Position numbers and translations under genes: made by a program. From contig CAJINV010000005.1 of assembly GCA_905178155.1 (NCBI GenBank), positions 42,254 through 106,253 on the forward strand: a DNA stretch of 64,000 nt, given 5' to 3'. The notes beneath the pieces were generated by a model that saw nothing but the letters and a program-made list of their open reading frames with translations, did no database searches and had not been told where the DNA came from. This document shows positions 1-10,183 of the stretch, piece by piece. The DNA comes from Amoebophrya sp. A120 (taxonomy: Eukaryota; Sar; Dinophyceae; Syndiniales; Amoebophryaceae). The stretch's first letter is position 1. Every line of letters starts with the position of its first letter.

Positions 1-761
1 TTAATTTCCTTCACGGCGAGTCTCGATAAAGTGGTGGGCGAGGGCGAAACACTAGCAACAGCTAGCCGCCCTTTTTGTTATGTAGTTGGTGTCCGCGACA
101 CCTCGAGCCAGTATGCACATGGAGACGTGACGGCGCCAGCCGCGGGCCCCCTGCAGGGAAGATCATGGGCAAGCAGCTGCCGCAGCAGGCTACCCCCATG
201 TCATCGATTTCGTGCAAACCTTTGCACGCACGTGTGGGCAAGGTCCGCGGGAACCGGACGCTGCGCGCACGTGTGAGTGTGTGAGGTCCGCGAGGAGCGG
301 ATGTTGATATTCATATACTTCCTGCAGGAGGGCCGCAACCAGCACCACACAAGGGGCTGAGGTGAGGCGGTCACCAACCGCATTGCTAGCGCAGCGACAG
401 CGGCGCCCGTGTGTGGGAAAGCAGCCAGCCAAGCAAGCACTGCGCGCTCGGCGCATCGATCTATTTTGTCGCACTCCCTATGTCCAGGCGAGACAAGGGT
501 GGGTGGGCGTGGTCGAGCAAAGTGGCCGCCGCTCATCGAGCGGCGGAGCCTCTTATCTTCTGAGTATTTTCAGAAGTTCCGCCCGCTATTTTTCTGCGGG
601 GGCTTTTCGTGGCGGCGTTTGCCTTACCACGATCGATCTCGCCGACTAAGAAATTAACCAAAATTTAACAAGTGAAATTGACATTGCATATTCAAGTACA
701 TAGTAAAAAGGAAGCACTCATTAAAATAGAGCGCGACGAGCCAAAGAGCCCACAGTGCTCA
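1..761. other. No gene seen; left flank
   Basis: I see no supported coding region here. Two imperfect copies of a GCACGTGTG...AGGTCCGCG block lie around 226-250 and 267-292. Three consecutive inverted repeats at 526-600 are listed separately. Short open frames on both strands overlap each other and carry no recognisable motif. Confidence 0.5.
526..600. other. Run of three hairpins
   Basis: Three inverted repeats follow one another. CCGCCGCTC/GAGCGGCGG at 526-546 has a 9-bp stem and 3-nt loop. CTTCTGA/TCAGAAG at 557-576 has a 7-bp stem. CCCGC/GCGGG at 582-600 has a 5-bp stem. They could form a structured RNA on either strand. I compared them with remembered U1, U2, U5 and U6 core motifs and found no match, so no function is assigned. 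Confidence 0.35.
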
Positions 762-2021
762 CTATGAGGGAGGTTTCTCTTCTTCATCTTCGTCATCACA
801 GGGAAAGAGCAAGGCGATTTCTGTTCCGCCACTGGGACATATGTCTCCGACTGGAGCGTCTTCCGGGTCCTCCTCAACAGCTTCCTCCACTGGCTTCTCG
901 ACCGGAGGCGCAGCAGCAGAGGCTCCCCCCGGCGTGCCGTCGCCTTCGCTTTCAACACGACTGCCATCCTGCTCGCATGGTGGTCGTTTCACTGGGCTCG
1001 TTCGCACGGTTCCCACACGACTATGCTGAGGTTCGCAAATCTCCATCGGATCATCATCCTCCACCGCGAGCGACCGCTCACTCGAAATTTCGCAGCTCGT
1101 GGTGTGCAAGTTCTGCAGAAGGGGCCGGTTCTGGTCGGGAAAGCAGCGCCTGTGCAACGCGTCCTTCGCCTCACTGATCTTCATGTCAGCTGGTACGACC
1201 AGCGGCGCCATTCTGCCATCGTGAAACTTGAAGCAGTAATGGTTTCCGCCCATGTCCACCAGCTGCAGCAGCGCGGGGCTCGAAATTTCTGCGCTTTGGT
1301 CTTCCGCATTTGAAGGAGCTGCTGACACCTCCGCTTGGACTGGTGCTCCCTGCTGGTCTTTAGCCAGTTCAATCTTGGATTTTTCTGTGTCTGAAGGGGC
1401 AGCCTCGTCTTGATGTTGTTGCCCCGAAGCTGCACTTCCACTTGCGCCTCGCTCGCCTGATCTGTTCATGCATTCGACGCTTGCACTCAGCGGCACGCCT
1501 GGATGTGGTGTTGTCTTTCGGGCCAAAGTAGTATTTTGCACTTCGTGTTCCGTTGTGACATTCGTCTTGCTCGGTTGCGCCGGCGAAGATTTCATCGCCC
1601 GTTGTTTTTGATCGGTGTCCGAAATAACTTGCTCCTGTTTATGTCGTACCAGAATGACGCGTACCGTTAGTCGCTTCCCCAGCGTGCCAGCCCCGACTTT
1701 CTGGACCTTCCATGAGGCATGTCCGATCGCGGGCAAAAAAAAAGCCTCGACCCACTTCCGGACGGCGTCCAACTTGTCGTGTGGATCGAACGTAACCTGG
1801 CTGGGCGTAAGCTCCGAGCCGCCCTCGTCTGCAGGTACAAAAGAATTCGATGTTCCGACCTCCACTACCGAGGCGCGCGCGAGGGCCGCGTGATTCCGAA
1901 GCGTCCTCGCGATGGCGACCTCGTCGCTGTCGTCGATAAGAACGACTTGCAACGGTACTCGCCGCTCAGCAGGGTTCCTCGGCCTCGAAATTCCACCGAT
2001 GTAGTTCACGCTTCGCGACAT
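762..2021 (-). CDS. Paralogous-family protein 1 (unknown function)
   Basis: This is a 419-residue protein of unknown function. I chose the ATG at 2021 because the protein then starts with MSRSVNYIGG, which parallels MHGFNNFAG at the start of its paralog at 10184-11524. The frame stays open to 2147 without a family-like sequence. Two blocks are shared with the paralog: a region near residues 90-130 (VRKW...FFLPAIG...KRLTVRV) and a later block near residues 250-300 (LVDMGGNHYCFKFHDGR, then an ALHRRCF segment). A Ser/Thr/Gln-rich linker joins the blocks, and an acidic tail ends the protein. No catalytic motif is visible. A regulatory or scaffold protein is possible, but that is a guess. Confidence 0.65.
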   Translation of the reverse strand: MSRSVNYIGGISRPRNPAERRVPLQVVLIDDSDEVAIARTLRNHAALARASVVEVGTSNSFVPADEGGSELTPSQVTFDPHDKLDAVRKWVEAFFLPAIGHASWKVQKVGAGTLGKRLTVRVILVRHKQEQVISDTDQKQRAMKSSPAQPSKTNVTTEHEVQNTTLARKTTPHPGVPLSASVECMNRSGERGASGSAASGQQHQDEAAPSDTEKSKIELAKDQQGAPVQAEVSAAPSNAEDQSAEISSPALLQLVDMGGNHYCFKFHDGRMAPLVVPADMKISEAKDALHRRCFPDQNRPLLQNLHTTSCEISSERSLAVEDDDPMEICEPQHSRVGTVRTSPVKRPPCEQDGSRVESEGDGTPGGASAAAPPVEKPVEEAVEEDPEDAPVGDICPSGGTEIALLFPCDDEDEEEKPPS

Positions 2022-2147
2022 ATTAATGCCTCCCTGGTTTCTTTTTTTGATTTTGTTGAGGCTCCTTGTCTGTGTCCGTGCGTCGAAAACAGTCTTGTTT
2101 ACTTTGACTCTACACTGCTCAAACCTCTCTCTCAACTTGTACATCAA

Positions 2148-2591
2148 CGTGATCTCAAACCTAAACCGTCCTTCGCCTTCGGATCATGATCCGCCATTCA
2201 TTCCTGACTACGTACAATGTAAGTGACGAGCTACAGAAATAAAAGACCGCGCAAAAAACAAAAACGAAACTAAGCACCACCGCTTTTATTGAACAGTCAC
2301 GCGCTGGTTCTCCGGCAGTCAAGAAACGCACACAGCTACTATGCACCTGCGGTCCTCTCCTTTAACAACTTCTCCGGCTTCGCATTCGCTGTATAGCGCG
2401 TACGTTTTCTGAATGGAATGAAAAGAAGCTCTACGAAGTTGGTTCCGGGGCGTGCTTCTCCCTTTTGAACTTGATGCTTCCATGCGATGAAAGTGTCAAC
2501 CCTGTCGCAAGAGTTTTTCTGACGTAATAGTGGACAGACCGCTCAATAAAGCGGTATCGGCATCATAGCATGACGATGACGATGCTTTTCG
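2148..2591. other. Intergenic, nothing recognised
   Basis: This is the spacer between two minus-strand genes. A CATGACGATGACGATG-like stretch near 2568-2584 is simple sequence. I see no promoter or RNA gene that I can support. Confidence 0.4.
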
Positions 2592-3098
2592 TCAATCTGC
2601 GAGTGAATTTTCTTTGGCAGCTACGAAGCCTTTTTCTGTTTTTGCCACCTTTAACTTACTTTTCTGCGCCACAGCAGTTTCACAACTTTCAACACCGCTA
2701 GCTCCATTTTCACTTACAAACCTTCCCGATTTCTCCGCATCGGCTCCTCGCTTCCTCGATTTGCTGGCCTCGCCCCCGCCGCACCCTGCGTCATCTGCAT
2801 GCTGTTTTGTTCCACTCGCTCTTCCCTGCGGCTGGTGCCGCGGCGGCTTCCATCCGCCAAAACGCGAGAAATCCAGGTGATAGGCGGCCCCAAGACGGAA
2901 GACCGCAAAGTCCCCGTCTTCCGGATCCGGAATGTCGTCGAGTTGTCTTTTTTTGTCCGTTTTCGTGTCACCAGCAACTTCTCCACCTGCGCCCTCTTTC
3001 GGTGTCTCGCTAGCTGCAATCGTTTCGGACGGCCTGTTTGGTCCCACCGGTGCGACTTGGCACTCGATTTTTGCTTCAGAACCCGAACTCGACCTAGA
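2592..3098 (-). CDS. Small hydrophilic protein exon, unknown
   Basis: This open segment of about 169 codons ends in ENSLAD. Its 5' edge is set at a good acceptor, TTTCGTTTCTAG, that ends at 3099 and is followed by a Ser-rich stretch, so a short upstream exon is likely between 3100 and 3160 but cannot be fixed. The product is rich in Lys, Glu, Ala and Gly, with a basic KSRKRG patch typical of nuclear proteins. The only ordered-looking part is around DGDFAVFRLGAAYHLDF. It lies on the same strand as its neighbours, 114 bp from the end of the next gene. No family was recognised, and it could be a terminal exon of a longer gene. Confidence 0.45.
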   Translation of the reverse strand, partial: SRSSSGSEAKIECQVAPVGPNRPSETIAASETPKEGAGGEVAGDTKTDKKRQLDDIPDPEDGDFAVFRLGAAYHLDFSRFGGWKPPRHQPQGRASGTKQHADDAGCGGGEASKSRKRGADAEKSGRFVSENGASGVESCETAVAQKSKLKVAKTEKGFVAAKENSLAD

Positions 3099-3211
3099 AA
3101 CGAAAGTGATTTGTTGAGTTCTACTGCGTATCTTAAACCAAGCATGTCATAGCTTTGTCATTGTCAACGTGATCCTTTATTTCTTTTTACGAAAGAACAC
3201 TACAAAAACGC

Positions 3212-6200
3212 CTAATACTGTTTCTGAATTTCTTGAGTGTTACAATTGCGAATCGAATACAAATTTGCACACCTTGCACACAGGTAGCGATAGAGTGTTC
3301 TCTGCTCTTGCCTACTGTAGTACCTCGCCTCGACATGCCCTTCGCTGGTTGTGTCCATAGCAACTGTCTCCTCCGGGTCCGGAGATGCTTCCGAGTTGGC
3401 AGCTTTGCGTGGTCCAATGGGGATGAAGATTAGACTCGGATCAACCTCCACTTTCGTGTGTCTCCTACTCTCGGTACCTCCGCCGTCGGGCAAAGGCAAT
3501 GGCGCCACCCAGACATGGCCGTCATCTTGTGCTGGATCATACTGTTGCCCGATGTGCGCCAACAAAAAGGTCCGCAGCTCCCGACGCGACTGAAAGGCCG
3601 GCCACTTCTCGGGAAGCGGCCGCGACAAAACCAGGGCGCGCCGCGGACGAAACGCTTCTGTTGCATACTGGTGCGAAGCTTCCATCAACTGCTCCTTTGT
3701 CGACGACTCCGGCGAAACCGCGATGGGCCGCGTGGCCGCGAGCGGCAGGACAAATTCGCACACCTGGTGGAACTCACAACAATTTTTGTACTCGAGGGGC
3801 CGGGCCCAGTCGTGAAAATGTTGGTACTTCTCTTTTCGTTCGAAATGCTGCCTCCAAAACTTCGCGGACTTGGGGTATTCCCGCACCTCTTCGAGATACC
3901 ACTGGACGGTGATGTCTACGCCGCCGCGAATCGCCACCGCAGCGAGCATCCGCTGCCCCAGCACTGCACCTCCCATGGATTTTTCAAACGTCGCTTCGTC
4001 CAAGCGAAGTTCCAACGGGCGCACTCCTGCAGCATTTTGAAAGTCAGAAGTACACAAATCCGCACAGGGCTCCAATATTGCAGCTCGTCCTGGGCCTCTA
4101 GTCGCATGTGCGCAGTTTCCAGACATCACCCCTGCAGAAGCAACTCCTGCCACCCCAACACTACAGCTCATTCCAACATTGTGACTTGCGGCCGCTTGTT
4201 TCAGCAAGCTGCTGATGTGCAAAAAATGATCTTTCCCGATGTCCATCGCCGGAAACACCAGCTTCCAGCTGAAATCGATGGCGGGGAGAAGCATGTCGAC
4301 TTGGGGGTGCAACATTCGATTGTGCTTGCTAGTACGCGTACCGGCAGTGACACAGCGCGGCGCGTTTTTCAGCACAGGCAGGGTCTTCTGTTGCTCGCTA
4401 CTTAGGTAAGGCCGGTCTTTGTGCTGAAGCAGCACCGGGCCCTGCTCTGAACCGAACAAGAGGTGCCGGAGCGTAGCAAACAGATTATTGAAATTTTCCT
4501 CCTGCGTGCGGAGCTCTTTCTTTCTCCTGTTAGTCTCGCTCTCGACGATTTCGATTCGCACAACGGTGCAGAGCTGCTGGACCGTCCGGGGGTCCCCCAC
4601 TTGTTCCAAGGAAATCCCGGGGAAGCTGTATTCGCGCCAGAACACAGTCAAGCAGTCGAGCAGCTCGGCCTGCACTTGATAGGGACAGCGATGTCGCGGA
4701 TTCCCGGGGTCCAAGCGCTCCAACAGTCTTGCTTTCAGCGTCGCCAGCTCGTGCGGGCGCCGCAGCTCTCTCTTCCAGCATGCTAAGTCGTCAGACCTAC
4801 CGGGCTGCAGGATAAAGTCGTCTCCGCAGCGGAGCAAATTGGCGCAAGCATCGACGCCACACAAAAACGAAACCAGGCTAGGGTCTCTTCGTAAGAGAGA
4901 AATGTCGTGAAGCGACGTAATGCTTGTGCGGGAACGAGAGATCGTTGTATCATCCCCTCCCGCTTTCTGCAGCTCGAAAGCGAGCGTATTAGGCCAGAAG
5001 TCAAACAAGTCTTTTACCGGGCGCTCGGAGCCGTCCTCGGATACGCGGCGGGTTCGACGCCCTGGCCAACGGCCAACATCTCGCGGCATGCAAATGCGGA
5101 CGGACGCTGGCGGCACAACAATCTTCAAGATTCCGCCCGCCGCTCCCGGATACAGTGTGTGCGCGTTACTATTCGAGACCGCACGAAACGCCTGGTCATG
5201 CAGCTCTCTGGCTGACTCAGCACCACGGCCAGCCACTGTACACGTAGTTTGGTATGCCGCTGCCTCGGGCTGCCGTGTCGTTTCCAGTGGTGTTTCTTGC
5301 GCGTCGCTCTGCGAGCTGCTGGTCCCGTCGCCAGCAGTGGACTGCAGTTCTTTTGCACTATAATGGGTGAAAAGAGGAAATATCCATGATTGATCGCGAA
5401 TAGCGCTGCCGCAGCTCTCGTAAGTCCAGGGCGTCACGCCGATCCGCGTCTCGGGGTCTGGCAAGTCGTGGAAGAACATTTCGTACTCAATCAGGTCCTT
5501 CTTCGGAATGATGCGAGTGGTTGTTGCTGGACGCGAAATCCTTTCGCCAATCGCGGGTTCCTGCTGAGCATTGGCCCCTTTTGAAAATTCGACTTCTTTG
5601 TCACTGGTTTTCGACGCTAGTTTGTTGCTTTCGCCTCCGTCCCTCAAACGCGCCTTTTCGCCGTCATTTGCTTTCGCCAGAAACGACCGAGAATCTGCAA
5701 CAAGGTGAGCGTCTTTCAACTCGAACTGAAAGTGCGCATTCACATTAATTGTCGATGACCCCTTCGCTGGTTCCGACACCTCCCCGGCTCCGAGCGCAGA
5801 GGATATTATCCTGGCAGGCTCTTTTGCAACGTCATCCAGGAAGTGCTGCAAGTGCGTGAAAAGCCTTTTTTCAGAACACTTACCGTCGACGCCGGATTTA
5901 ATCCGGCACTGCTTATTGCCCGATGCAGGAAGGAAACACTGACTTTTTTCTTTGGCAGCCAAGATTTGTTTTGCGTCGGTCCAATAACTGCTACTGCCGT
6001 AACCCTTCGACATTCTGAATTCATTTTCTTTCCTTTCTTCTTCCGCCCTTTCGTTGGCATAGGCGGAAACACGATCGTACTTGGCTACTGTGCTAAGCCC
6101 TGAAGGTTCGCTTGGCGCGTCTGAACAATCCCATGGAAGACCACTGCCATCCGACACTTTTTCGAATCTGCTGCCGTGCGCGAGAGCCAGGGCCGTCGCT

Positions 6201-9200
6201 GCGGGAACATCCAAGTCGGCATACCTGCGAACGCGGTGCCCCGACGGTGGAAGGCGATCTACCGCAACCAGGTCGTTCGCTCGCATGCTTATTTCGTACT
6301 TACTCGTTGCCCCATGTGTGCATTTGCATTTTCCCTCTGCGTCCTTACGGTCACTCAGAGTTGCAAACACACTTACGTGCGGGTGATAGTAAAGTGCAGG
6401 CCGTTCGAAGTTTACGTTTGCAACATTGCCAAGTTTCTGCTCCAGAGGTAGCTTTGCGGGCGGGGCTTCCCCTTCAGTACTCTTCTGACCCGCGGCACCA
6501 GGCTCATTGTCCGGCTGTGTTTCACTGTTGAACTCCGGCCGTAAATCAAGACCATGGCACGAGGACGTGCGGACATCGAGCCGGAAGCCGATCCCAGAAG
6601 CCCTGACCGCTCGCCGAAACAGTTTGTCTCGTCCTCGCAACAATGCGTAGTCGGGCAGCGGAGATGTCGGCCCGTCAGTCCGAAGCGGGAACAGATCACG
6701 GCTGGTATACCCAAGCTCGTAAGAAGGCAGTCCCAGGATGCCGCCTTTTGGGAAAAACTCGGGCGACCTCCAGAGACGACGCAAAACGCTTTCCAGTCGC
6801 AGCCGCACGTGCTTGTTGTCGTTCTTTACGCCAACGACCGTCGAGACGGCTGCGTTGAGCTCGCAAGGTGCAAACGCGGCAGGACGTGTCACCCACCGTG
6901 TGCAGTTGAAGACGAAGTTATTGTCTCCGGCAACCTCCCTTTCCAAGAACCCAGTCTCGCGCAAGCGGCGTCGCTCTTGCTTCTGAAGGACTGTGCGAAC
7001 AGTCGTCGAGAAACCGGGAGGATACGTCACTGCCACGTGTCGGTCCAAGGAAAAAGCGTCACGTTGCTCGCTGTATATCGGCTCGAGGGGAGCAGGCTGA
7101 TCAACCCAGTGCTGTCCGTTCCAGTGCCAATCCGCAGCACCAGGGCGATGCACGTTTCGCTTCTCCAGATCCGGTAGCAACTCGGACAACAGCGGCAAGC
7201 GATCGAAAAAAGGTGTGGCTCGTTTTTTCATGATCCGGTACACCCCCATTAATACGTGTCCAGCAACGGAGGACGACATCTCTTTCACCGCGAGCTCGAC
7301 GGACACGCCGCGCGGAACCGCGACGCAATACAAGTTTGAGCTTCGCTTCGCATCCGAACCGAAAAACTGTTCGTTCCGAATTATACAGGCCTCTGGCGCA
7401 GCACCCGCACGAGCGCCGCTGTTGGAATTGTTCACTAACAATTCGTGGCTTTTGGTAAGAACTCGGCTGGCTTCATTGGCCTCGTCGCAGATCGTCTCAT
7501 TAGGGCGAGATGCTCCCTGGAGCTCAAGTGGAACGCGGACCTCCTCCGGTAATTCCTCGAGCGAAACGCCAAATGGAGCTTTCAGCCGTCTTTCTTCATA
7601 AAAAGGCTCCTCGAAGGTAGTCCCGTCCCCCCGACTAGCAACCGCCGCCGACAAAGAGAGTCCAGGTTGCTGGAAAGGAATCATAAAATTCGCACTTTCG
7701 GCGAAGTGGCACTCTCCCCGGTCGCAGTTGCCCGGGTTCTTTGTTTTGCAGGTCAAATAGCTTGCGGCACCCCAAACTCCAGGAAAGAAAACTAATAGCG
7801 TTCCCGCAGTCCGGTTGCGCTCATCGTCGCGTTGGCGTACAATATCCCAAGTCGCTTCACCTTCCTCCAAATTTCGATCCGTTTTATTGACGGCGGGCTT
7901 GTCTCGCGCAAGATTTCCGGATTGGTACCGCCCCGGGTTGGCTTTCGAGTGAAATCGCGGTTGCTGGTTCGACGGGTTCGCGGACTTCCGGTTTGTCCTC
8001 GCTTCGTACTCTGTCGCGATGCGGCGGTAGGCGGCTGTTTCGTCGTCTGACTTGATGACGTCGACAGCCCGATTCCGGAGTCTCCAGAACCGATTGGGGT
8101 CACTCTGCAGCCGCAGTCCCTTCCGCTTGTTGTATCCGGATCCACGGGGGTCGTGATCTGAGTCGTCGGATGAACATATCGAGGACCAGCTGCGAGCTCG
8201 AGGACGAGTTGTTTTGTTACTACTGGCCCCGGGACCCGTTGAAGGATTTCCTGGAGCTGTCGAAGTAGGAGCGTTCTTTCCCGCTTCACTCGTTTCCGCG
8301 TTGGTGTGGCGCTGCCCGCGCTGCAATCTCTTGGCTTCGCTCGCAGTCTCTTGTGCCCTCTCCTGCTGCTTCCTGCGGCGAATCGCCGCGGCGCGCCGCG
8401 TCTTCTGTTTCTTCGTCATTCCTCCGGCATCAAGCCTTACAAACTGCAGCTCTACGGGGTAGGGGAATTCCAGTACTTCCGCCAAGAACGCAGAAACGCC
8501 CGCACGATTCAGATCGTCAAGGACAGTGGGCTGGTCTTCTCGCTCCCGATCCTCTTGCCCCTCTTTTCTCAGCCTGATCTCCACCTGCCCCGCACCTAGC
8601 GAGCGCTGAAAAAGAGCATCGTTGGGAGATGTTGATGCTTCAACGTCCTCTGGCTCTGCCTCGTCTTCCTCGCCGCTGTCGATGAAGGACGACCAATTAT
8701 ACCCGGAGAAGTTCGCGCGACAGCGAGCGTGCTCAATGCTTTTTACGCTATCATTCTCATTCCGTCCAGTCCACCGGCACCACGGCTCTTCCAGCACGGA
8801 CAGCCCCGGTGGTAAGACCGCCGGGATCGGGGCCGTTCTGTTCTGCCGCGCAAGTTGCAGGTCGTGAAAATTAGTGTCACGGATCAAGCGATAGTCAATA
8901 CGCTTCATTTCGGACAACAGAGGGTCGAAGCGCCCGTGCTGCTCCTCGGTAATCGCAGCCCGCAGTAAGTTATTGATTTTCGCTTGCGACTTTCCCAAAC
9001 CTTTTTCATTACTTTTTGATGACAGTTCCCCGTGCAGCTTGGCCATCTCCCGAAGCTTGGCTGCTCGTTCACATTGCTGCTGGAGGACCACGTCCAGAGC
9101 GGGCCGCTGGATCTCATACCGCCGTCCGCTTCGTTTAACGTGTACCTCTGGCACCCCGGACACGTGGACGCAGAACGAAACGCCAAACTCGGCACCACAC

Positions 9201-9385
9201 CCTTCCATAGTCTTCCCGAGCAGATCCAGCCCTGCGTCCGTATCCAGGTTGCAGAGCCGGTCAGGAATCTCGTCTGCAGCGTACGGGTCTTCTGGGTCTT
9301 TTCCCGTATACCGAGGGCGCTTCTGCCGAGGCCACCAGTCATATTCCGACTCCGATTCTTCAGGTTCAGAAGAGGAAGTCGCCAT
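3212..9385 (-). CDS. Giant orphan protein, 2,057 residues
   Basis: This is one uninterrupted reading frame of 6.2 kb. I place the start at the ATG at 9385 (MATSSSEPEESESEYDWW); the frame is open to 9484, but the extra residues look non-coding. The N-terminal third is charged, with a basic segment TKKQKTRRAAAIRRRKQ near residues 320-340. A Cys-rich patch CKTKNPGNCDRGECHF lies near residue 560. The central and C-terminal parts contain globular stretches such as FPKGGILGLPSYELGYTS and HNVGMSCSVGVAG. I recognise no domain, signal peptide or membrane segment. It is flanked by the two members of a paralogous family, so a shared pathway is possible but unproven. The lack of introns contrasts with the introner-rich gene further along. 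Confidence 0.75.
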   Translation of the reverse strand: MATSSSEPEESESEYDWWPRQKRPRYTGKDPEDPYAADEIPDRLCNLDTDAGLDLLGKTMEGCGAEFGVSFCVHVSGVPEVHVKRSGRRYEIQRPALDVVLQQQCERAAKLREMAKLHGELSSKSNEKGLGKSQAKINNLLRAAITEEQHGRFDPLLSEMKRIDYRLIRDTNFHDLQLARQNRTAPIPAVLPPGLSVLEEPWCRWTGRNENDSVKSIEHARCRANFSGYNWSSFIDSGEEDEAEPEDVEASTSPNDALFQRSLGAGQVEIRLRKEGQEDREREDQPTVLDDLNRAGVSAFLAEVLEFPYPVELQFVRLDAGGMTKKQKTRRAAAIRRRKQQERAQETASEAKRLQRGQRHTNAETSEAGKNAPTSTAPGNPSTGPGASSNKTTRPRARSWSSICSSDDSDHDPRGSGYNKRKGLRLQSDPNRFWRLRNRAVDVIKSDDETAAYRRIATEYEARTNRKSANPSNQQPRFHSKANPGRYQSGNLARDKPAVNKTDRNLEEGEATWDIVRQRDDERNRTAGTLLVFFPGVWGAASYLTCKTKNPGNCDRGECHFAESANFMIPFQQPGLSLSAAVASRGDGTTFEEPFYEERRLKAPFGVSLEELPEEVRVPLELQGASRPNETICDEANEASRVLTKSHELLVNNSNSGARAGAAPEACIIRNEQFFGSDAKRSSNLYCVAVPRGVSVELAVKEMSSSVAGHVLMGVYRIMKKRATPFFDRLPLLSELLPDLEKRNVHRPGAADWHWNGQHWVDQPAPLEPIYSEQRDAFSLDRHVAVTYPPGFSTTVRTVLQKQERRRLRETGFLEREVAGDNNFVFNCTRWVTRPAAFAPCELNAAVSTVVGVKNDNKHVRLRLESVLRRLWRSPEFFPKGGILGLPSYELGYTSRDLFPLRTDGPTSPLPDYALLRGRDKLFRRAVRASGIGFRLDVRTSSCHGLDLRPEFNSETQPDNEPGAAGQKSTEGEAPPAKLPLEQKLGNVANVNFERPALYYHPHVSVFATLSDRKDAEGKCKCTHGATSKYEISMRANDLVAVDRLPPSGHRVRRYADLDVPAATALALAHGSRFEKVSDGSGLPWDCSDAPSEPSGLSTVAKYDRVSAYANERAEEERKENEFRMSKGYGSSSYWTDAKQILAAKEKSQCFLPASGNKQCRIKSGVDGKCSEKRLFTHLQHFLDDVAKEPARIISSALGAGEVSEPAKGSSTINVNAHFQFELKDAHLVADSRSFLAKANDGEKARLRDGGESNKLASKTSDKEVEFSKGANAQQEPAIGERISRPATTTRIIPKKDLIEYEMFFHDLPDPETRIGVTPWTYESCGSAIRDQSWIFPLFTHYSAKELQSTAGDGTSSSQSDAQETPLETTRQPEAAAYQTTCTVAGRGAESARELHDQAFRAVSNSNAHTLYPGAAGGILKIVVPPASVRICMPRDVGRWPGRRTRRVSEDGSERPVKDLFDFWPNTLAFELQKAGGDDTTISRSRTSITSLHDISLLRRDPSLVSFLCGVDACANLLRCGDDFILQPGRSDDLACWKRELRRPHELATLKARLLERLDPGNPRHRCPYQVQAELLDCLTVFWREYSFPGISLEQVGDPRTVQQLCTVVRIEIVESETNRRKKELRTQEENFNNLFATLRHLLFGSEQGPVLLQHKDRPYLSSEQQKTLPVLKNAPRCVTAGTRTSKHNRMLHPQVDMLLPAIDFSWKLVFPAMDIGKDHFLHISSLLKQAAASHNVGMSCSVGVAGVASAGVMSGNCAHATRGPGRAAILEPCADLCTSDFQNAAGVRPLELRLDEATFEKSMGGAVLGQRMLAAVAIRGGVDITVQWYLEEVREYPKSAKFWRQHFERKEKYQHFHDWARPLEYKNCCEFHQVCEFVLPLAATRPIAVSPESSTKEQLMEASHQYATEAFRPRRALVLSRPLPEKWPAFQSRRELRTFLLAHIGQQYDPAQDDGHVWVAPLPLPDGGGTESRRHTKVEVDPSLIFIPIGPRKAANSEASPDPEETVAMDTTSEGHVEARYYSRQEQRTLYRYLCARCANLYSIRNCNTQEIQKQY

Positions 9386-9485
9386 TTTGCAGCTGCTTCG
9401 TTGTCGTGGATTCTTAAGCGAGAGTTCTTTCAAATCACGGACGAGCACAAGCCAGAGACTCCGCTTCTTACATTCGTTCTGCACG

Positions 9486-10183
9486 ACGGAGTTCCAACAA
9501 TCACTTTCTTATACCAAATCAATGACAGCTCACGCTCAGGCGTCGAATTGATAAATGTCATATCAGAATCACCTTCTTTTTCTTCTTACTTCATACATCA
9601 TTATCTCTTCTTTTATGTTTGACTTGGGAAACTTGGTGCAGCTGAGCGCAAATAGGGAGAGAAAAAGAAAAACAAATCGCTATATTTATGCTGACATAGA
9701 CACTAGCGTATAGTCGAAAGTGAGAACGCTGACACTGGGATTTACACAGAATGACCACCGGAGGACTACTTTCTTTCAGGTAGAAACAACTATGACTATC
9801 GGAGGAAAGAACTTCATCACAACTATTGCAAAATCCCCAAAAGCACAAACAGCGCCGGAGCTTTTGGTACTCCCGCTTGCTCAGAACCGTGTGTCGGGCT
9901 CAGGAATCCTTTTCATTGTCTACCAAGGTCGACGCGGATCTTTTTGCCAACTGGATCAAAAACCAAGATCTTTTCTCCGAACAGAAAAGTTGATCCTCCG
10001 AAAAAACTTTGGACTACGTCGACGTGTGTTCTTTTCCTGCGACTTCGCTTGACAAGAACACCCCATCTCGTAGCGGTAGCGATTTCTTGTTCGTTCAACC
10101 TAAATAGCATTTTCTGGCTCTTCCTGATGACGCAGGAGAGCACACTACTACAACACATCCGACCCCGTCGCACTCTCATCTGA
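9486..10183. other. Intergenic, nothing recognised
   Basis: This AT-richer spacer separates two minus-strand genes. Short open frames occur on both strands, but none has a family motif or a supported start. Confidence 0.4.

Noticed and set aside
3458-4405. 315-codon plus-strand open frame
   Set aside because: It lies entirely antisense to the 2,057-residue frame, has biased composition and no motif. Several similar antisense shadows occur under every long gene here.
9913-10183. Possible small genes between 9.7 and 10.2 kb on both strands
   Set aside because: Overlapping frames under 110 codons, no motif and no supporting start context.
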